Origin: Psychrobacter sp. FDAARGOS_221
Lineage (GTDB): Bacteria; Pseudomonadota; Gammaproteobacteria; Pseudomonadales; Moraxellaceae
Assembly: GCF_002313155.2 (NCBI RefSeq)
Contig: NZ_NWFK02000001.1
Location: forward strand, 682,001 to 746,000
Direction: 5' to 3'
DNA: 64,000 bases
The notes under the pieces are model-generated. The model searched no databases and was not told the origin of the DNA. It saw nothing but the letters and a program-made list of their open reading frames with translations. The translations under genes were made by a program, and so were the position numbers. Positions 14,311 through 23,472 of the stretch are shown here, piece after piece; positions within the stretch are counted from its first letter, which is position 1; each line of letters opens with the position of its first letter.

Positions 14311-16315
14311 CACTCATCTCCTTTTTTAACATTGCTATATAATTCATATAGTCATCTTGATGTTCCCACTCGTCATCTGCATCAGCTGTCTGCTTCCGCA
14401 CCGTATTTCCTTCTATTCTCATAATCTCAGTAATACTTGGTATTGGAGGTGCATCATCTTTCACCTCAATCGCCGCTTCAAGCTCCGCATACTGTCTCTT
14501 AGTCATCTTCAACTGTGCTTTAGCAGCAGCTTTCTCATGTCTAATACGCTGTCTAAGATCTCTACTGTGCTCACGAGCCTTAGCCGTATCACCAAAGGCG
14601 ACTTTCTTGGTACAAACTGCTTCAGCCAAAAACCTACCATCCAAGCTATATACCAGCACATTCTCATGTAGCTTTTGAGGATCAAAGCGGATAACCACTT
14701 TCTTATGATGACTACCGATTAAGTCCACCGCCTCATAACGGTTTTTCTGTCCATCAATGCTACCGCCAGAATGAGACTCAAACGTACCATTGTGTTTCAA
14801 CGTCACCGCCTCACTGGTTAGCATTAGCAGGCGCATCTGCTCAGTGGTGGCACGGCGTATCGTCGCTTGTGCATAATCACGCTCAAACACTTGGTTAAAG
14901 CTATACCGCTTTAAACACAATTCAGTATCACGCCCCTCACGGTTGTTCCAAAGATCAACTCCCTTATCCAATGCGGTAATAAAGTCTTCATAGCTTGCTC
15001 CACGTTTACCACCGTGATAATTATCAGGCTTATCTTTAGCACTACCACCCGTGTTATGTCCTCTAAGTAGCATGTCTTTATCTACCGTTTCACCAAGGCC
15101 GCCGTGACTAAATGCACGTTCAATTGGTTTTGCCTGACCATGCCCTTTGCCATAGTTCACACTCGTCCAATGCACCTTGATACCAAGTATTTTCAAAATC
15201 CCATCAGGCTCGTCCTCTTTCACTTTGAAGCGGTAACGGTTAGGCACGCCACCTGTCATCTTCTTGTTAGCAGCCGCACGGGTATTATCAATAGTTGCTT
15301 CACGAGGTATGCCGTAGCGATATATCAAATCCATTAAAGATAAACGGATAGTGTCAGTGTTTTCAGACTTATCAGTACGGTAAGCAAGTATCTTGCGAGT
15401 ACGCACGTCTTGCCAAAACCACGTCACTGGTCTGCAAATCTCCCCATCAGGAAACTCAACAAACACATTGTGTTTGTAGCCATCGCCATTAATCCACTCC
15501 ATAGCCTCAAGTGACTCAACACTACGTTGTAGAGATGGGTACATTTCAAACAGCTTATGATCTCCTTGACGTAGTAACACTTGCTGGGTCATCGGCACTT
15601 CACGCTTAAGCTTACGCTTGACACTGCTAAGACTAGGTATCGTCCAACCATGCTCTTTTGCTAAAAGTTTTAAACGCTCGTAGCAAGTACCCATCTGTGG
15701 ACGTTCAAGGCGTAAGTAATCTGCTTTAAACGCCTCCCATGCTTCAGGGGTAAAGTCCGCTTGACGCTTTTTGCTTTTGTGATAGTTACCGATTAATATT
15801 GGCAACCAATCACTACGCTCAAAGTTGCGTACCTTGTAATACCAGCGCTTTAATGAGCCTTTGCTAACACCGGTATCGGCAGCAACTTGCTCAATCGCTT
15901 GCACAGTACCCATGCCCGTGTTGATTAAGTCATCAACAGCAAAGCAGTTACCCACTTGTTCAGTAGCTTTCTGTTTTTGCTTAGCTGTAGCATCCTCCCA
16001 GCCACTCCAAAGCACTTCTGGCAAATAGTTTGCCTGTTTAGGTTCATCTGCCTGTTTGGGCTGATTGTCTTTTGCTTCACGAGCTTGTTGCTTTGCTACC
16101 TGCTTGGCAACCTTGATATGGATTTCGTTTTGAGCATCCTCAGGCAGGCTTTCAAAGGCGTATTCAAGACCACCACCACGCCCAACCCGTTTTCTGCAAG
16201 CCCAACCCTCTTTAGATGCCTTTTTCCGTACATTCGCATGGAAAGTTGGTAAACATGTAAGTTGCATGTTTGCTAGCTCTTTTGCGGTATAATACTTTTT
16301 AATTTCTACATTCAT
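14303..16315 (-). CDS. MuA-like DDE transposase
   Basis: 670 residues. N-terminal Mu-type DNA-binding domains (about 7-65: YTAKELANMQLTCLPTFHANVRKKA), central RNase H-like catalytic domain with the DDE triad at D278 (WINGDGY), D343 (ATIDNTRAA) and E399 (AKPIERAF), and a C-terminal beta-barrel plus helical region for MuB contact. It catalyses integration and replicative transposition of the phage. It follows ner by 12 bp. AGGAGA 8 nt before ATG. The full triad and length close to MuA (663) suggest an active enzyme. Confidence 0.96.
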   Translation of the reverse strand: MNVEIKKYYTAKELANMQLTCLPTFHANVRKKASKEGWACRKRVGRGGGLEYAFESLPEDAQNEIHIKVAKQVAKQQAREAKDNQPKQADEPKQANYLPEVLWSGWEDATAKQKQKATEQVGNCFAVDDLINTGMGTVQAIEQVAADTGVSKGSLKRWYYKVRNFERSDWLPILIGNYHKSKKRQADFTPEAWEAFKADYLRLERPQMGTCYERLKLLAKEHGWTIPSLSSVKRKLKREVPMTQQVLLRQGDHKLFEMYPSLQRSVESLEAMEWINGDGYKHNVFVEFPDGEICRPVTWFWQDVRTRKILAYRTDKSENTDTIRLSLMDLIYRYGIPREATIDNTRAAANKKMTGGVPNRYRFKVKEDEPDGILKILGIKVHWTSVNYGKGHGQAKPIERAFSHGGLGETVDKDMLLRGHNTGGSAKDKPDNYHGGKRGASYEDFITALDKGVDLWNNREGRDTELCLKRYSFNQVFERDYAQATIRRATTEQMRLLMLTSEAVTLKHNGTFESHSGGSIDGQKNRYEAVDLIGSHHKKVVIRFDPQKLHENVLVYSLDGRFLAEAVCTKKVAFGDTAKAREHSRDLRQRIRHEKAAAKAQLKMTKRQYAELEAAIEVKDDAPPIPSITEIMRIEGNTVRKQTADADDEWEHQDDYMNYIAMLKKEMSDE

Positions 16316-16327
16316 GTTTATTTTCTC

Positions 16328-16591
16328 CTAACATGAGTGTAGACTAGGGGTGTAGTTTCTTTGTGCAAATCTTTGAGGCCAGATAGTTTCAGGTTCGACT
16401 CCAATCGCTTCTGCTATTAACCTTTCAGATTTTGGATATGGCTTATCTAGCGCACTTCTAAGCGTACTGGGGGATAAGCCATGTTCTCTTGCCAATCTAG
16501 CTACACTCCAGCCTTTTTTATGTAAGGCGGCAACAATATCCGCACGATGCCAGTCGTGCGTATTTTTTTTACTTACTTGTACGTTGTTCAT
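16328..16591 (-). CDS. ner: Ner-like early regulator (Nlp family)
   Basis: 87 residues: DWHRADIVAALHKKGWSVARLAREHGLSPSTLRSALDKPYPKSERLIAEAIG, an HTH typical of Ner/Nlp proteins. In Mu, Ner represses both the early and the repressor promoters during lytic growth. It is the first gene of the early operon, divergent from the repressor across a 196-bp operator region. GGAG 8 nt before ATG. Confidence 0.92.
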   Translation of the reverse strand: MNNVQVSKKNTHDWHRADIVAALHKKGWSVARLAREHGLSPSTLRSALDKPYPKSERLIAEAIGVEPETIWPQRFAQRNYTPSLHSC

Positions 16592-16612
16592 CTTAGTTTC
16601 TCCTTTAAGCTG

Positions 16613-16796
16613 ACATGTGTATTACAACATGTATGTAATATAAATTCAACATATATATCTATATACATGTAAAAAAAAGTAAAAAACATAACTTACTTAT
16701 CGTAATCCACTGATGTATATAGCTTTGATGAAACATGTATATAAATAGAACATAGATATTAAACATACATATTTAAAGGTTTATAACATGTATATA
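16613..16796. promoter_or_regulatory. early operator region with repeated ACATGTATATA-like sites
   Basis: Between ner and the repressor there are at least seven related sites: ACATGTGTATT (16613), ACATGTATGTA (16628), ACATATATATC (16650), an inverted ACATGTATATA (16660-16670), ACATGTATATA (16733), ACATAGATATT (16750), ACATACATATT (16763) and ACATGTATATA (16786). The last covers the repressor start codon at 16788. They are the likely binding sites of the repressor and/or Ner, arranged in two clusters as in a Mu-type genetic switch. Confidence 0.75.
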
Positions 16797-17474
16797 AAAG
16801 AGTTTGCTGAGCGGATTGATATTGCGATTGATAAGATAGGTGGAGTGGGTAAAGCATCTTCGATTATTGGTGTATCCAATCCGACTATTGGTAGGTGGAA
16901 GGATGGATCATCAGATGCCAAGCTTTCAAATATTGCAGCATTTGCTAAAGCAGCAAATGTAAGCCTAGACTGGTTAATCTTTGGTGATACAGAGTCTCAA
17001 CCACCACAGCAGCTAGCACCTGACTCAGAAGCGGTTAATGATGATGAATACGTCCATATACCTGCTTTTGACATCGCTGTCAGTGCAGGGCATGGCATGT
17101 TCAATGACGGCACTATTAAGCCCAACAAATACCTAGCGTTTCGCCGCCACTGGGTGCAAGCAAGGGGTTTAACTGTTAAGTGTTTAGCGGTGCTGTTCAC
17201 AGAAGGTGACTCAATGATTCCTACCATTCCAGAGAATGCAGCTATCGTCATTAATAGAGAGCGCAACCAAGCGCTGGATGGCAAAGTGTACGTCATCCGC
17301 ATTGATGACAGGCTGTATGTCAAGCGTACTCAGTGGATACCGACAGGCGGGCTAAGGCTTATCAGCGATAACAAAGCCTATGACAGCTTCGATATATCCA
17401 AGCAGGATATGCAAGCTAATGATATTGAGATATGCGGTCAAGTCATCCATGCCAGTTACGATCTTCCTGACTAA
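16788..17474 (+). CDS. LexA/CI-type phage repressor (HTH plus S24 peptidase)
   Basis: 228 residues. N-terminal HTH (GKASSIIGVSNPTIGRWKDGSSDAKLSNIAAFAKAANVS, about 21-60) and C-terminal S24 peptidase with catalytic S142 (EGDSM) and K179 (YVKR). An Ala-Gly at 100-101 (VSAGHG) is a plausible self-cleavage site. This differs from Mu c, which has no peptidase, and implies RecA-dependent SOS induction. It occupies the Mu c position, divergent from ner. Its start codon lies inside an operator-like site, suggesting direct self-repression. It is followed by its own terminator. Confidence 0.92.
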   Translation: MYIKEFAERIDIAIDKIGGVGKASSIIGVSNPTIGRWKDGSSDAKLSNIAAFAKAANVSLDWLIFGDTESQPPQQLAPDSEAVNDDEYVHIPAFDIAVSAGHGMFNDGTIKPNKYLAFRRHWVQARGLTVKCLAVLFTEGDSMIPTIPENAAIVINRERNQALDGKVYVIRIDDRLYVKRTQWIPTGGLRLISDNKAYDSFDISKQDMQANDIEICGQVIHASYDLPD

Positions 17475-17486
17475 TCTTTGCCCACG

Positions 17487-17513
17487 AAAAAGGGCAGCCT
17501 AAGCCACCCTTTT
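17487..17513 (+). terminator. terminator of the repressor gene
   Basis: AAAAAGGG (17487-17494), 12-nt loop, CCCTTTT (17507-17513); lies 13 bp after the repressor stop. Confidence 0.75.
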
Positions 17514-17548
17514 AAAACTCATTTAAACATCTTTTAAAGCCCGTCAGC

Positions 17549-17725
17549 GTATTCCCATTTTAACTGGCTATATCGCCCTAAATCGGCTGGTGTGCTAAAA
17601 TGAGAATAATTTAAAACGTCGAACTTTTGAATCTTTCAAACCTTGGAATTACGTGGACTTCATGGGGCTTGTCCCATCTATTCCCGCATAGTTTAACTTA
17701 TTCCCATATTTAGTGATTGGTTACA
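17549..17725. repeat. phage left end with four transposase-site-like repeats
   Basis: A motif close to CTAAAATGGGAATAAGTTAAA occurs at 17698-17716 (minus), 17680-17699 (minus, overlapping), 17596-17616 (plus) and 17549-17568 (minus). If the phage ends at 17725 (minus-strand TGTAACC), these lie at about 10-28, 27-46, 110-130 and 158-177 from the end. The spacing is like the Mu L1, L2 and L3 sites, including one inverted site. A second candidate end is TGTGG at 17739. The other phage end, needed to confirm, is outside the window. Confidence 0.6.
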
Positions 17726-17743
17726 ATAGGGAGTCCACAGTAT

Positions 17744-20700
17744 TTATTGGACAGGTACTTTTAGAATCTGTCCAACTTGTAGCATGGTGTTGCTGCTAAT
17801 ACCATTAAGTTCAGCGAACTTCTGTGGCGTCATACCGTATTTCTTAGCCAAACCAATCAAACTATCCCCTGATTTTACTTTATAAGTGGTAGTAGTAGAT
17901 GGGATGGTAATTTTTTGACCAATCTGTAGCTCTGCTGTGGTACTTAGACCATTCGCAGAAGCCAATTGACTCACTGTCAGTCCATGCTGACTGGCTAGGC
18001 GATTAAGCGAGTCGCCAGATTTAACGGTATAGTTGCCACTTGTAGTAGTAGCTGAGCTTGAGCTGCTGCTAGTACTCGACTGGCTATTTGAACTGCTAGT
18101 GCTAACGCCAGACTTGGTGTTTGGTACCTTAAGCGTTTGACCAATACGCAACCCAGCCGTTGCACTAATGCCGTTCGCTGCTGCTAAATCAGCGGCAGAC
18201 ACACCATACTCACGCGCTAAGTTAATCAGACCATCACCTGCTTTTACCTTATAAGTACCTGTATAAGATACTTTAGAGGCCGTTGAGGTATTGGTTGATG
18301 TTGACTTATTGCTTGTTTGATTACTTGTCTGACTGCTAACAGGCTGTGAGCCGCCTGCTGGAATGGTCAATGTCTGACCGATAATTAAGTTTGCCGTTGG
18401 GCTGACATTATTGGCTTTAGCAAGATCACTGACAGATACTTTGTACTTATTGGCAACACTGGTTAATGAATCACCAGGTTTCACTTTATAGCTAACCGCT
18501 TCATTGCTCACTTTAACGGACACTTGTTCTTTGGTTGCCGGCAACTTCAATTTTTGCCCACGTAATAGCTGACCTGTGTCAGAAATATTATTCATTTCTG
18601 CAATTTGGGTATGCGAAACACCCAGCTTATTAGCAATACCAATTAATGTATCACCAGATTTTACCGTATAAGTGGTGGTTTCACCTTGGTAGCTATTAGA
18701 TGAGCCACTGCTCTTAGACTGACTGCTATTAGTATTTGTGGTTGTAGACTGTGTTGATTGGGCTGGCACTGTTAAGCGCTGACCTACCAATAACTGCTCG
18801 TTGGTTTCTAAGCCATTCATAGCCGCCAAGGTATCAACAGACACGTTAAATCGTGAAGCCAGAGCAATTAAGCCCTCACCTCTTTTGACGGTATAACTTT
18901 GGGTTTTCCCTTTGTAAGCTGATGCACTGTTAGTAGAAGTGCTGCTGCTACTGGTTTCGACCTTACCTGGGATTAACCAAAGCTTTTGGCCGGTACGGAG
19001 CTGAGCATTGGTCGATAATCCGTTATAGCTTGCCAAACGTGAGACACTCAAACCAACACGGTTAGCCGTGCCGATTAAGGTATCGCCTGGACGAACAATA
19101 TAGGTATTTGGTTGCGCACCACTTTGACTAGGGTCAGGCTTGGCTGCTGAGCCAAGAGGTGCGATCGGCTGTGCATTGTATAAATACAATTTAGTACCGG
19201 CCATTAATGTCGAATTTGGATTAATTTGGTTCCAATCCGCAATATCGCGCCAGTTAAGTCCAGCTCTAGAGGCGATATTAACTAAGGTGTCTCCACGTTG
19301 TACGGTATAAACACTGCGTGTGCCGGCAGGCTTAGGTGGCGTAGCAGGTTGCTGTTGTGTTGACGATGATGATGTGGTTGGTGCAGTGCTTGTAGAGCGA
19401 TCAAAGCTGATACGCTTTTCTTCACCACGCGCTTCCAAAATTGACTGCTGGGTCTGAATTGCTTCCAACTTAATATTACCATCGACCGAGCTTACTACTT
19501 CACCCACACCTGGAGACTGCTGACGAATTTGCTGTGAAATAAATTCTTTTTCTTCAGGTGACAAAGGCGGCTCTTGCACAATGGTATCGTTCTTAGTTAG
19601 TTGCGCAGAGGTAGTCGGCAGCGTGTTTGAAGTCGCTAGCTCAGATTCAATTTTTCTTTTTTCAGCATCACTGATAGGTGGTTCTTGCGTGGTTGAGGTA
19701 TTCACAGAGGCTGATACATTGGGCGCAATATAGGTGTTATTCTGCTGCGGTGCACGTGCTTTACTGGCGAACTCCGCTAAGCCTTCAGGAGATTTCGCCA
19801 TGACTTCATATTGTGAGTCAGGGATAGTATAAGGCGTTGTGCTGCCACTTACCGTACCGCCATTACCATTTAGATTACTTAGTTTAGAATCTACTAACAC
19901 ATTAATTTGGTTAGGAATAATGACACGGTTAGGACCAGACGTATCGACTCGGCCATTTGTTAAGGCTGGGTTCAATGCTTTTAGCTCGTCATAGCTAACA
20001 CCGGTAATCTGTGACACTTCGTACAGGCTAACACCATAGTTAACCGGAACACTTCTGAAATGCTGACGGTTAGCAATGGCTGGTAAAGCGATACTGTATT
20101 GATTGGTGTCTTTAACGATTTGGGCTACTGCCATAAAGCGTGGCACATAGTGCATGGTCTCAGTCGGTAAAGACAGTGACCAATAATCAGTGGGTAAGCC
20201 ACGCGCACGGTTGGCATCTATTGCTTTTTGTACACGTCCTGGACCTGCGTTATAAGACGCTAGGGCCAACTCCCAGCTGCCAAACTGATTATATAATGAG
20301 GTTAAGAAGTCGTATGCAGCACGAGTCGATTCGATAACATCACGACGACCATCATAGGTTGGCGTTTGGGTTAAGCCATAAATACGGCCGGTGCTAGGAA
20401 TGAACTGCCATAAACCAGCAGCGGCGGCATTACTGGTACCGGTTGGATCATAAGAACTTTCAATGACAGGCAGTAGTGCAAGCTCGGTCGGAATGTTACG
20501 ACGCTCAGCTTCTCTAATCGTATGGTACAAATAGCGACTGGCACGCGCTGTTAATCGGTTGATATATTCTTGACGTGTGATAAACCAGTTTTTCTGAGCA
20601 TCGATACGCTGCTGTTGGCTAAAGCCATAGCTTTGGTCCATGCGAAATCCAGCGCGCATTCTGTCCCATAAGTTACCGTATTGCTGAATGGCCAACTTAT

Positions 20701-20962
20701 CATCTTCCACCATTTTCATATCGGTGGCTTCTAATAGGTTCTCAAGCTCTGCTAAGCTGTCATCGTCTAACAGTGAGGTGCTGTAGCTACTGTCAGTGGC
20801 TGGTACATTTGATACCGCTTCGTTCTGAGCCACTGGGACTCTAGTCGACGTTCCGCCTGCAACCGGCGCTGTATTGCTACTACAACTTGCTAAGAAAACT
20901 GAACCTATAGCGATGACTAAAGGAAGTTTGCAGAATTGAACGGAAGTTTTTCTAAAGTCCAT
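17744..20962 (-). CDS. mltD: MltD-like membrane-bound lytic transglycosylase with eight LysM repeats
   Basis: 1072 residues, more than twice E. coli MltD (about 450). A lipoprotein signal with lipobox LASC (Cys27) anchors it to a membrane. The SLT domain (about 140-290) has catalytic E168 in LLPVIESSYDP and GLWQFIPSTGR. Next comes a degenerate LysM-like unit, a low-complexity linker, then from about residue 545 eight LysM peptidoglycan-binding repeats (each YTV/YKV-x-x-GD-x-L... GQ-x-L-x-(I/V)P) separated by S/T-rich linkers. It cleaves glycan strands in wall remodelling. The prophage end lies within about 20 bp of its stop codon, so its native terminator has been displaced. Confidence 0.93.
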   Translation of the reverse strand: MDFRKTSVQFCKLPLVIAIGSVFLASCSSNTAPVAGGTSTRVPVAQNEAVSNVPATDSSYSTSLLDDDSLAELENLLEATDMKMVEDDKLAIQQYGNLWDRMRAGFRMDQSYGFSQQQRIDAQKNWFITRQEYINRLTARASRYLYHTIREAERRNIPTELALLPVIESSYDPTGTSNAAAAGLWQFIPSTGRIYGLTQTPTYDGRRDVIESTRAAYDFLTSLYNQFGSWELALASYNAGPGRVQKAIDANRARGLPTDYWSLSLPTETMHYVPRFMAVAQIVKDTNQYSIALPAIANRQHFRSVPVNYGVSLYEVSQITGVSYDELKALNPALTNGRVDTSGPNRVIIPNQINVLVDSKLSNLNGNGGTVSGSTTPYTIPDSQYEVMAKSPEGLAEFASKARAPQQNNTYIAPNVSASVNTSTTQEPPISDAEKRKIESELATSNTLPTTSAQLTKNDTIVQEPPLSPEEKEFISQQIRQQSPGVGEVVSSVDGNIKLEAIQTQQSILEARGEEKRISFDRSTSTAPTTSSSSTQQQPATPPKPAGTRSVYTVQRGDTLVNIASRAGLNWRDIADWNQINPNSTLMAGTKLYLYNAQPIAPLGSAAKPDPSQSGAQPNTYIVRPGDTLIGTANRVGLSVSRLASYNGLSTNAQLRTGQKLWLIPGKVETSSSSTSTNSASAYKGKTQSYTVKRGEGLIALASRFNVSVDTLAAMNGLETNEQLLVGQRLTVPAQSTQSTTTNTNSSQSKSSGSSNSYQGETTTYTVKSGDTLIGIANKLGVSHTQIAEMNNISDTGQLLRGQKLKLPATKEQVSVKVSNEAVSYKVKPGDSLTSVANKYKVSVSDLAKANNVSPTANLIIGQTLTIPAGGSQPVSSQTSNQTSNKSTSTNTSTASKVSYTGTYKVKAGDGLINLAREYGVSAADLAAANGISATAGLRIGQTLKVPNTKSGVSTSSSNSQSSTSSSSSSATTTSGNYTVKSGDSLNRLASQHGLTVSQLASANGLSTTAELQIGQKITIPSTTTTYKVKSGDSLIGLAKKYGMTPQKFAELNGISSNTMLQVGQILKVPVQ

Positions 20963-21297
20963 AACAGTAATAACCCAGTAGAAGAAATGTAGATGAAATA
21001 AAAATTATAATAGTAAGTAAAAAATGAGTAAGCGGGCTCAATATAGCCCGGTCAATATCTAGCCAATATGTGCCGCTGTTTACTTGTTAGCAGTCTAATG
21101 TGCGGTAAGCTGTAAAATGCACTCAATTGAAGTGCTTAATTTATATAGCAAACCAGATACGACCCGCTAGACACCATAAAAATGATGCATCTAATGAGAC
21201 GTATCTAGTCGCAAGCTGTTTGTAACAAATAAGGTGTTAATCTTAAGCCTAATTTTGAAATAACTTAATTAGCTAAATCGGCTTAATCACAATCAAC
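20963..21297. other. intergenic region without gene
   Basis: Contains a hairpin CGGGCT-CAATAT-AGCCCG (21033-21050), which on the minus strand is followed by a T-rich stretch eight bases later. It may be a weak terminator for the secreted NTF2-like gene. The mltD promoter should lie here, but no clear boxes were found. Nothing else seen. Confidence 0.4.
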
Positions 21298-21783
21298 TTA
21301 ATCAATAGTCACTTGTGATACAGCACGTAGTAGTACCGCGTTATTGTTACCTGCTTTTAAAGTGGCTCTTGAAGAAGTGGTAAATGTTCTTTTCTCACCA
21401 TCTTTCACCCAAGACTCAACGGTTTTAACGTCTGCTTTGGCTTGACTGCCGCTAATGACGACATTAGATATACTGATATCATAAGTATAGTTGCTTGAGT
21501 TCGTCCAACTTTTTTGTAACAAATTAAGATAAGCTGACTTATCTAAGCTGGTCGTTTTGCCACGACGTGATAATGAAATCAAGGCTTCATCAGCCACTAG
21601 ATTTGATACTTGGCTGACGTTTTTGCTATTTGCCGCTTGCTTCATTTTTGCCGCATAGTTTTGAACGTCGGCTTCAGAAAGGTCGGCAGCTTGAGCAGCT
21701 GTTGCTGTTAAGCTTACTGCTGTCGCCATAGCAACTGGTGCAATAACAGTTGATAATAGGTTATTTGTATTAAAAATAGCCAT
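21298..21783 (-). CDS. Secreted NTF2/SnoaL-like protein, unknown function
   Basis: 161 residues. A signal peptide ends at about ATAAQA-ADLS (residues 1-33). The mature part (DLSEADVQNYAAKMKQAANSKNVSQVSNLVADEALISL..., ending in strands VVISGSQAKADVKTVESWV and TTSSRATLKAGNN) has the helix-then-curved-sheet pattern of periplasmic NTF2-like domains. No catalytic residues can be assigned. It stands alone with its own spacing on both sides. Confidence 0.7.
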   Translation of the reverse strand: MAIFNTNNLLSTVIAPVAMATAVSLTATAAQAADLSEADVQNYAAKMKQAANSKNVSQVSNLVADEALISLSRRGKTTSLDKSAYLNLLQKSWTNSSNYTYDISISNVVISGSQAKADVKTVESWVKDGEKRTFTTSSRATLKAGNNNAVLLRAVSQVTID

Positions 21784-22182
21784 GGTTTGATCCTTTGTTA
21801 ATTATGAGATTATTTATTGTTAGTATGTTTACGTGTTGACTGTCTTAAGTAGCTGTCTTAACTTAACTGTTTTAAACGATGAGCACTTAAGTGATCAGTC
21901 AGTAGTCGTTGTCACTTTTATCATTTCTGTCATGGAAATGTTTGCCTTTGGCATTAAACGATTTGACATCAAATAACAGGACACGTGCCTTAGTATGTGG
22001 CCTTATCTTACTATATTAACAAGATGACAATCCTAGCTGAATATTAACCGCATGTAATAATTAGTGACAAAACACAAGATTTACTCACTAACTAGCATGA
22101 TTTTTTACTATGCCTATTACCAAACTGTTAATGAACTAGCCTATTAAGCCTCTTTATTAAAAAGACTTAGATATTGGTTCGG
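21784..22182. other. intergenic region without gene
   Basis: About 400 AT-rich bases upstream of the secreted-protein gene and downstream of the CNNM gene. No frame, RNA gene or clear terminator recognised. Confidence 0.4.
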
Positions 22183-23412
22183 CTACTGGTTGTTCTCATG
22201 GGTATCGTCATCTTCAACCAGCATACCCAAACGTGCAGAGCGACGTTGCATCATTTGTCGTGCTAACGCCTGCATATCCTCTACTCTATCGACTTCATCA
22301 ACAATCTCTAGTCCCAATAACGTCTCAAGCACATCTTCTAACGTTACCAGTCCTTTCACCTCACCATACTCACCAACAGTAATGGCGATATGGATTCGGC
22401 TATTTAACATCAAATCAAGCAAATCAAACAGCTTCATTTTTGAGAACACAAAGGTAATCTCACGCTTATAGCTTTCAAGTGGCTTGTCCATGTGATTATT
22501 AGCTTTGGCTAATAAAATATCGGACTTAAGCACAAAGCCTGTCACCTTATCTAGATCTTCATCATAAATCGGCAGTCTTGAGAACATCAGCTTAGGACGA
22601 TTGGCCAAAAGCTCAGCCACGGTAATAGATTGATCAAAGGCATGCATCACTGAACGAGGCGTCATGATATCTTCAACTTTGATCGCACCAAAAGCTAATA
22701 AATTACGAATAATTCTAGATTCTAACGGATCTATTTGACCTGACTGCTCACCCACGCTTGCTAGTGCAGCAAACTCATTTCGGCTAAATGAATGTGCCTT
22801 TTTACCACGGGTTAACAGTTTGGTTAACTTCTCAGATACCCAAATTAATGGGTATAACATAAAGATGATAGCTTTAACAAAATAAGCAACAGGGCCTGAT
22901 AACTGGCGCCAATAAACAGTGCCCAATGTTTTAGGGATAATCTCAGAGCCGATAAGAATAATTAACGTCATTGCCGCTGAGAACACACCAAACCACTGGC
23001 TACCAAAGACGATAGTCGCCTGAGCACCCGCTCCAATAGAACCTACTGTGTGTGCGACTGTATTTAAAGTCAAAATAGCAGCGATTGATTGATCGATATT
23101 GTCGACTTTGACGTTTTTCAACATCGCTGATTTTTTAGGATTTTCTTCTGCAATAGAAGCCACATAAGAAGGCGTCATTGTCAGTAACGCAGCTTCAGAA
23201 ACAGAACACACAAAGGAGACGGCAACGGATAGCGTCACAAACCCAATGAGCATAAATACATGAAAGCTGTAACTAGAGGTCTGTATTGCGGTGTCAACGG
23301 CACCACCAGCGGCGTAAGCAGCTAACGGCATCATGACTAATAGTGCAAGTAAAGTTGTCTTTTTACGGGAAAACAATGCTGATGTTCTAAATCGAGCTTT
23401 CAAGTCAAACAC
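22183..23412 (-). CDS. CNNM/CorC-family membrane protein with CBS pair
   Basis: 409 residues. The N-terminal DUF21/CNNM transmembrane domain (about 20-200) includes VSFVCSVSEAALLTMTPSYVASI and GSEIIPKTLGTVYW. A bateman CBS pair follows (VEDIMTPRSVMHAFDQSITVAELL and ITVGEYGEVKGLVTLEDVLETLLG, about 230-365), ending with the typical EIVDEVDRVEDM. Family members export or sense Mg2+/Co2+; the substrate is not decided here. It lacks the C-terminal CorC-HlyC transporter-associated domain, ending soon after the CBS pair, as in short CNNM proteins. Confidence 0.85.
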   Translation of the reverse strand: MFDLKARFRTSALFSRKKTTLLALLVMMPLAAYAAGGAVDTAIQTSSYSFHVFMLIGFVTLSVAVSFVCSVSEAALLTMTPSYVASIAEENPKKSAMLKNVKVDNIDQSIAAILTLNTVAHTVGSIGAGAQATIVFGSQWFGVFSAAMTLIILIGSEIIPKTLGTVYWRQLSGPVAYFVKAIIFMLYPLIWVSEKLTKLLTRGKKAHSFSRNEFAALASVGEQSGQIDPLESRIIRNLLAFGAIKVEDIMTPRSVMHAFDQSITVAELLANRPKLMFSRLPIYDEDLDKVTGFVLKSDILLAKANNHMDKPLESYKREITFVFSKMKLFDLLDLMLNSRIHIAITVGEYGEVKGLVTLEDVLETLLGLEIVDEVDRVEDMQALARQMMQRRSARLGMLVEDDDTHENNQ

Positions 23413-23472
23413 CTAATGTAGTTAAACATAATGAAGAATAAGGGCTACAGGATAGCATTAATTGAGGTTGGA

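Larger units (their letters stand above)
1..17725 (-). mobile_element. Mu-like transposable prophage (partial, left part)
   Basis: A contiguous block of Mu-family genes in Mu order when read right to left: repressor, ner, transposase A, ATPase B, gemA, mor, lysis genes, gp27, terminase, portal, F, I/Z, T, gp35, gp36. The tail genes and the phage right end lie beyond the window start, so the element is incomplete here. All phage genes seen are intact open frames without stops or shifts, so the prophage could be functional. The left phage end sits just downstream of the host mltD stop codon. The exact end (17725 or 17739) is inferred from the position of a terminal 5'-TG and the spacing of transposase-site-like repeats. 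Confidence 0.9.

Noticed and set aside
1..17725. A Mu-style mom DNA-modification gene
   Set aside because: None of the frames resembles mom or com; in Mu it lies at the right end, which is outside this window.
17653..17738. GTGGACT/AGTCCAC inverted pair near the phage end as attachment core
   Set aside because: Mu-like phages insert by transposition without site-specific att cores; the 7-bp match over 80 bp is likely chance.
17744..19300. Repetitive DNA that could be taken for a CRISPR-like or satellite array
   Set aside because: The repeats encode in-frame LysM domains with varied linkers; there are no constant repeats with unique spacers.
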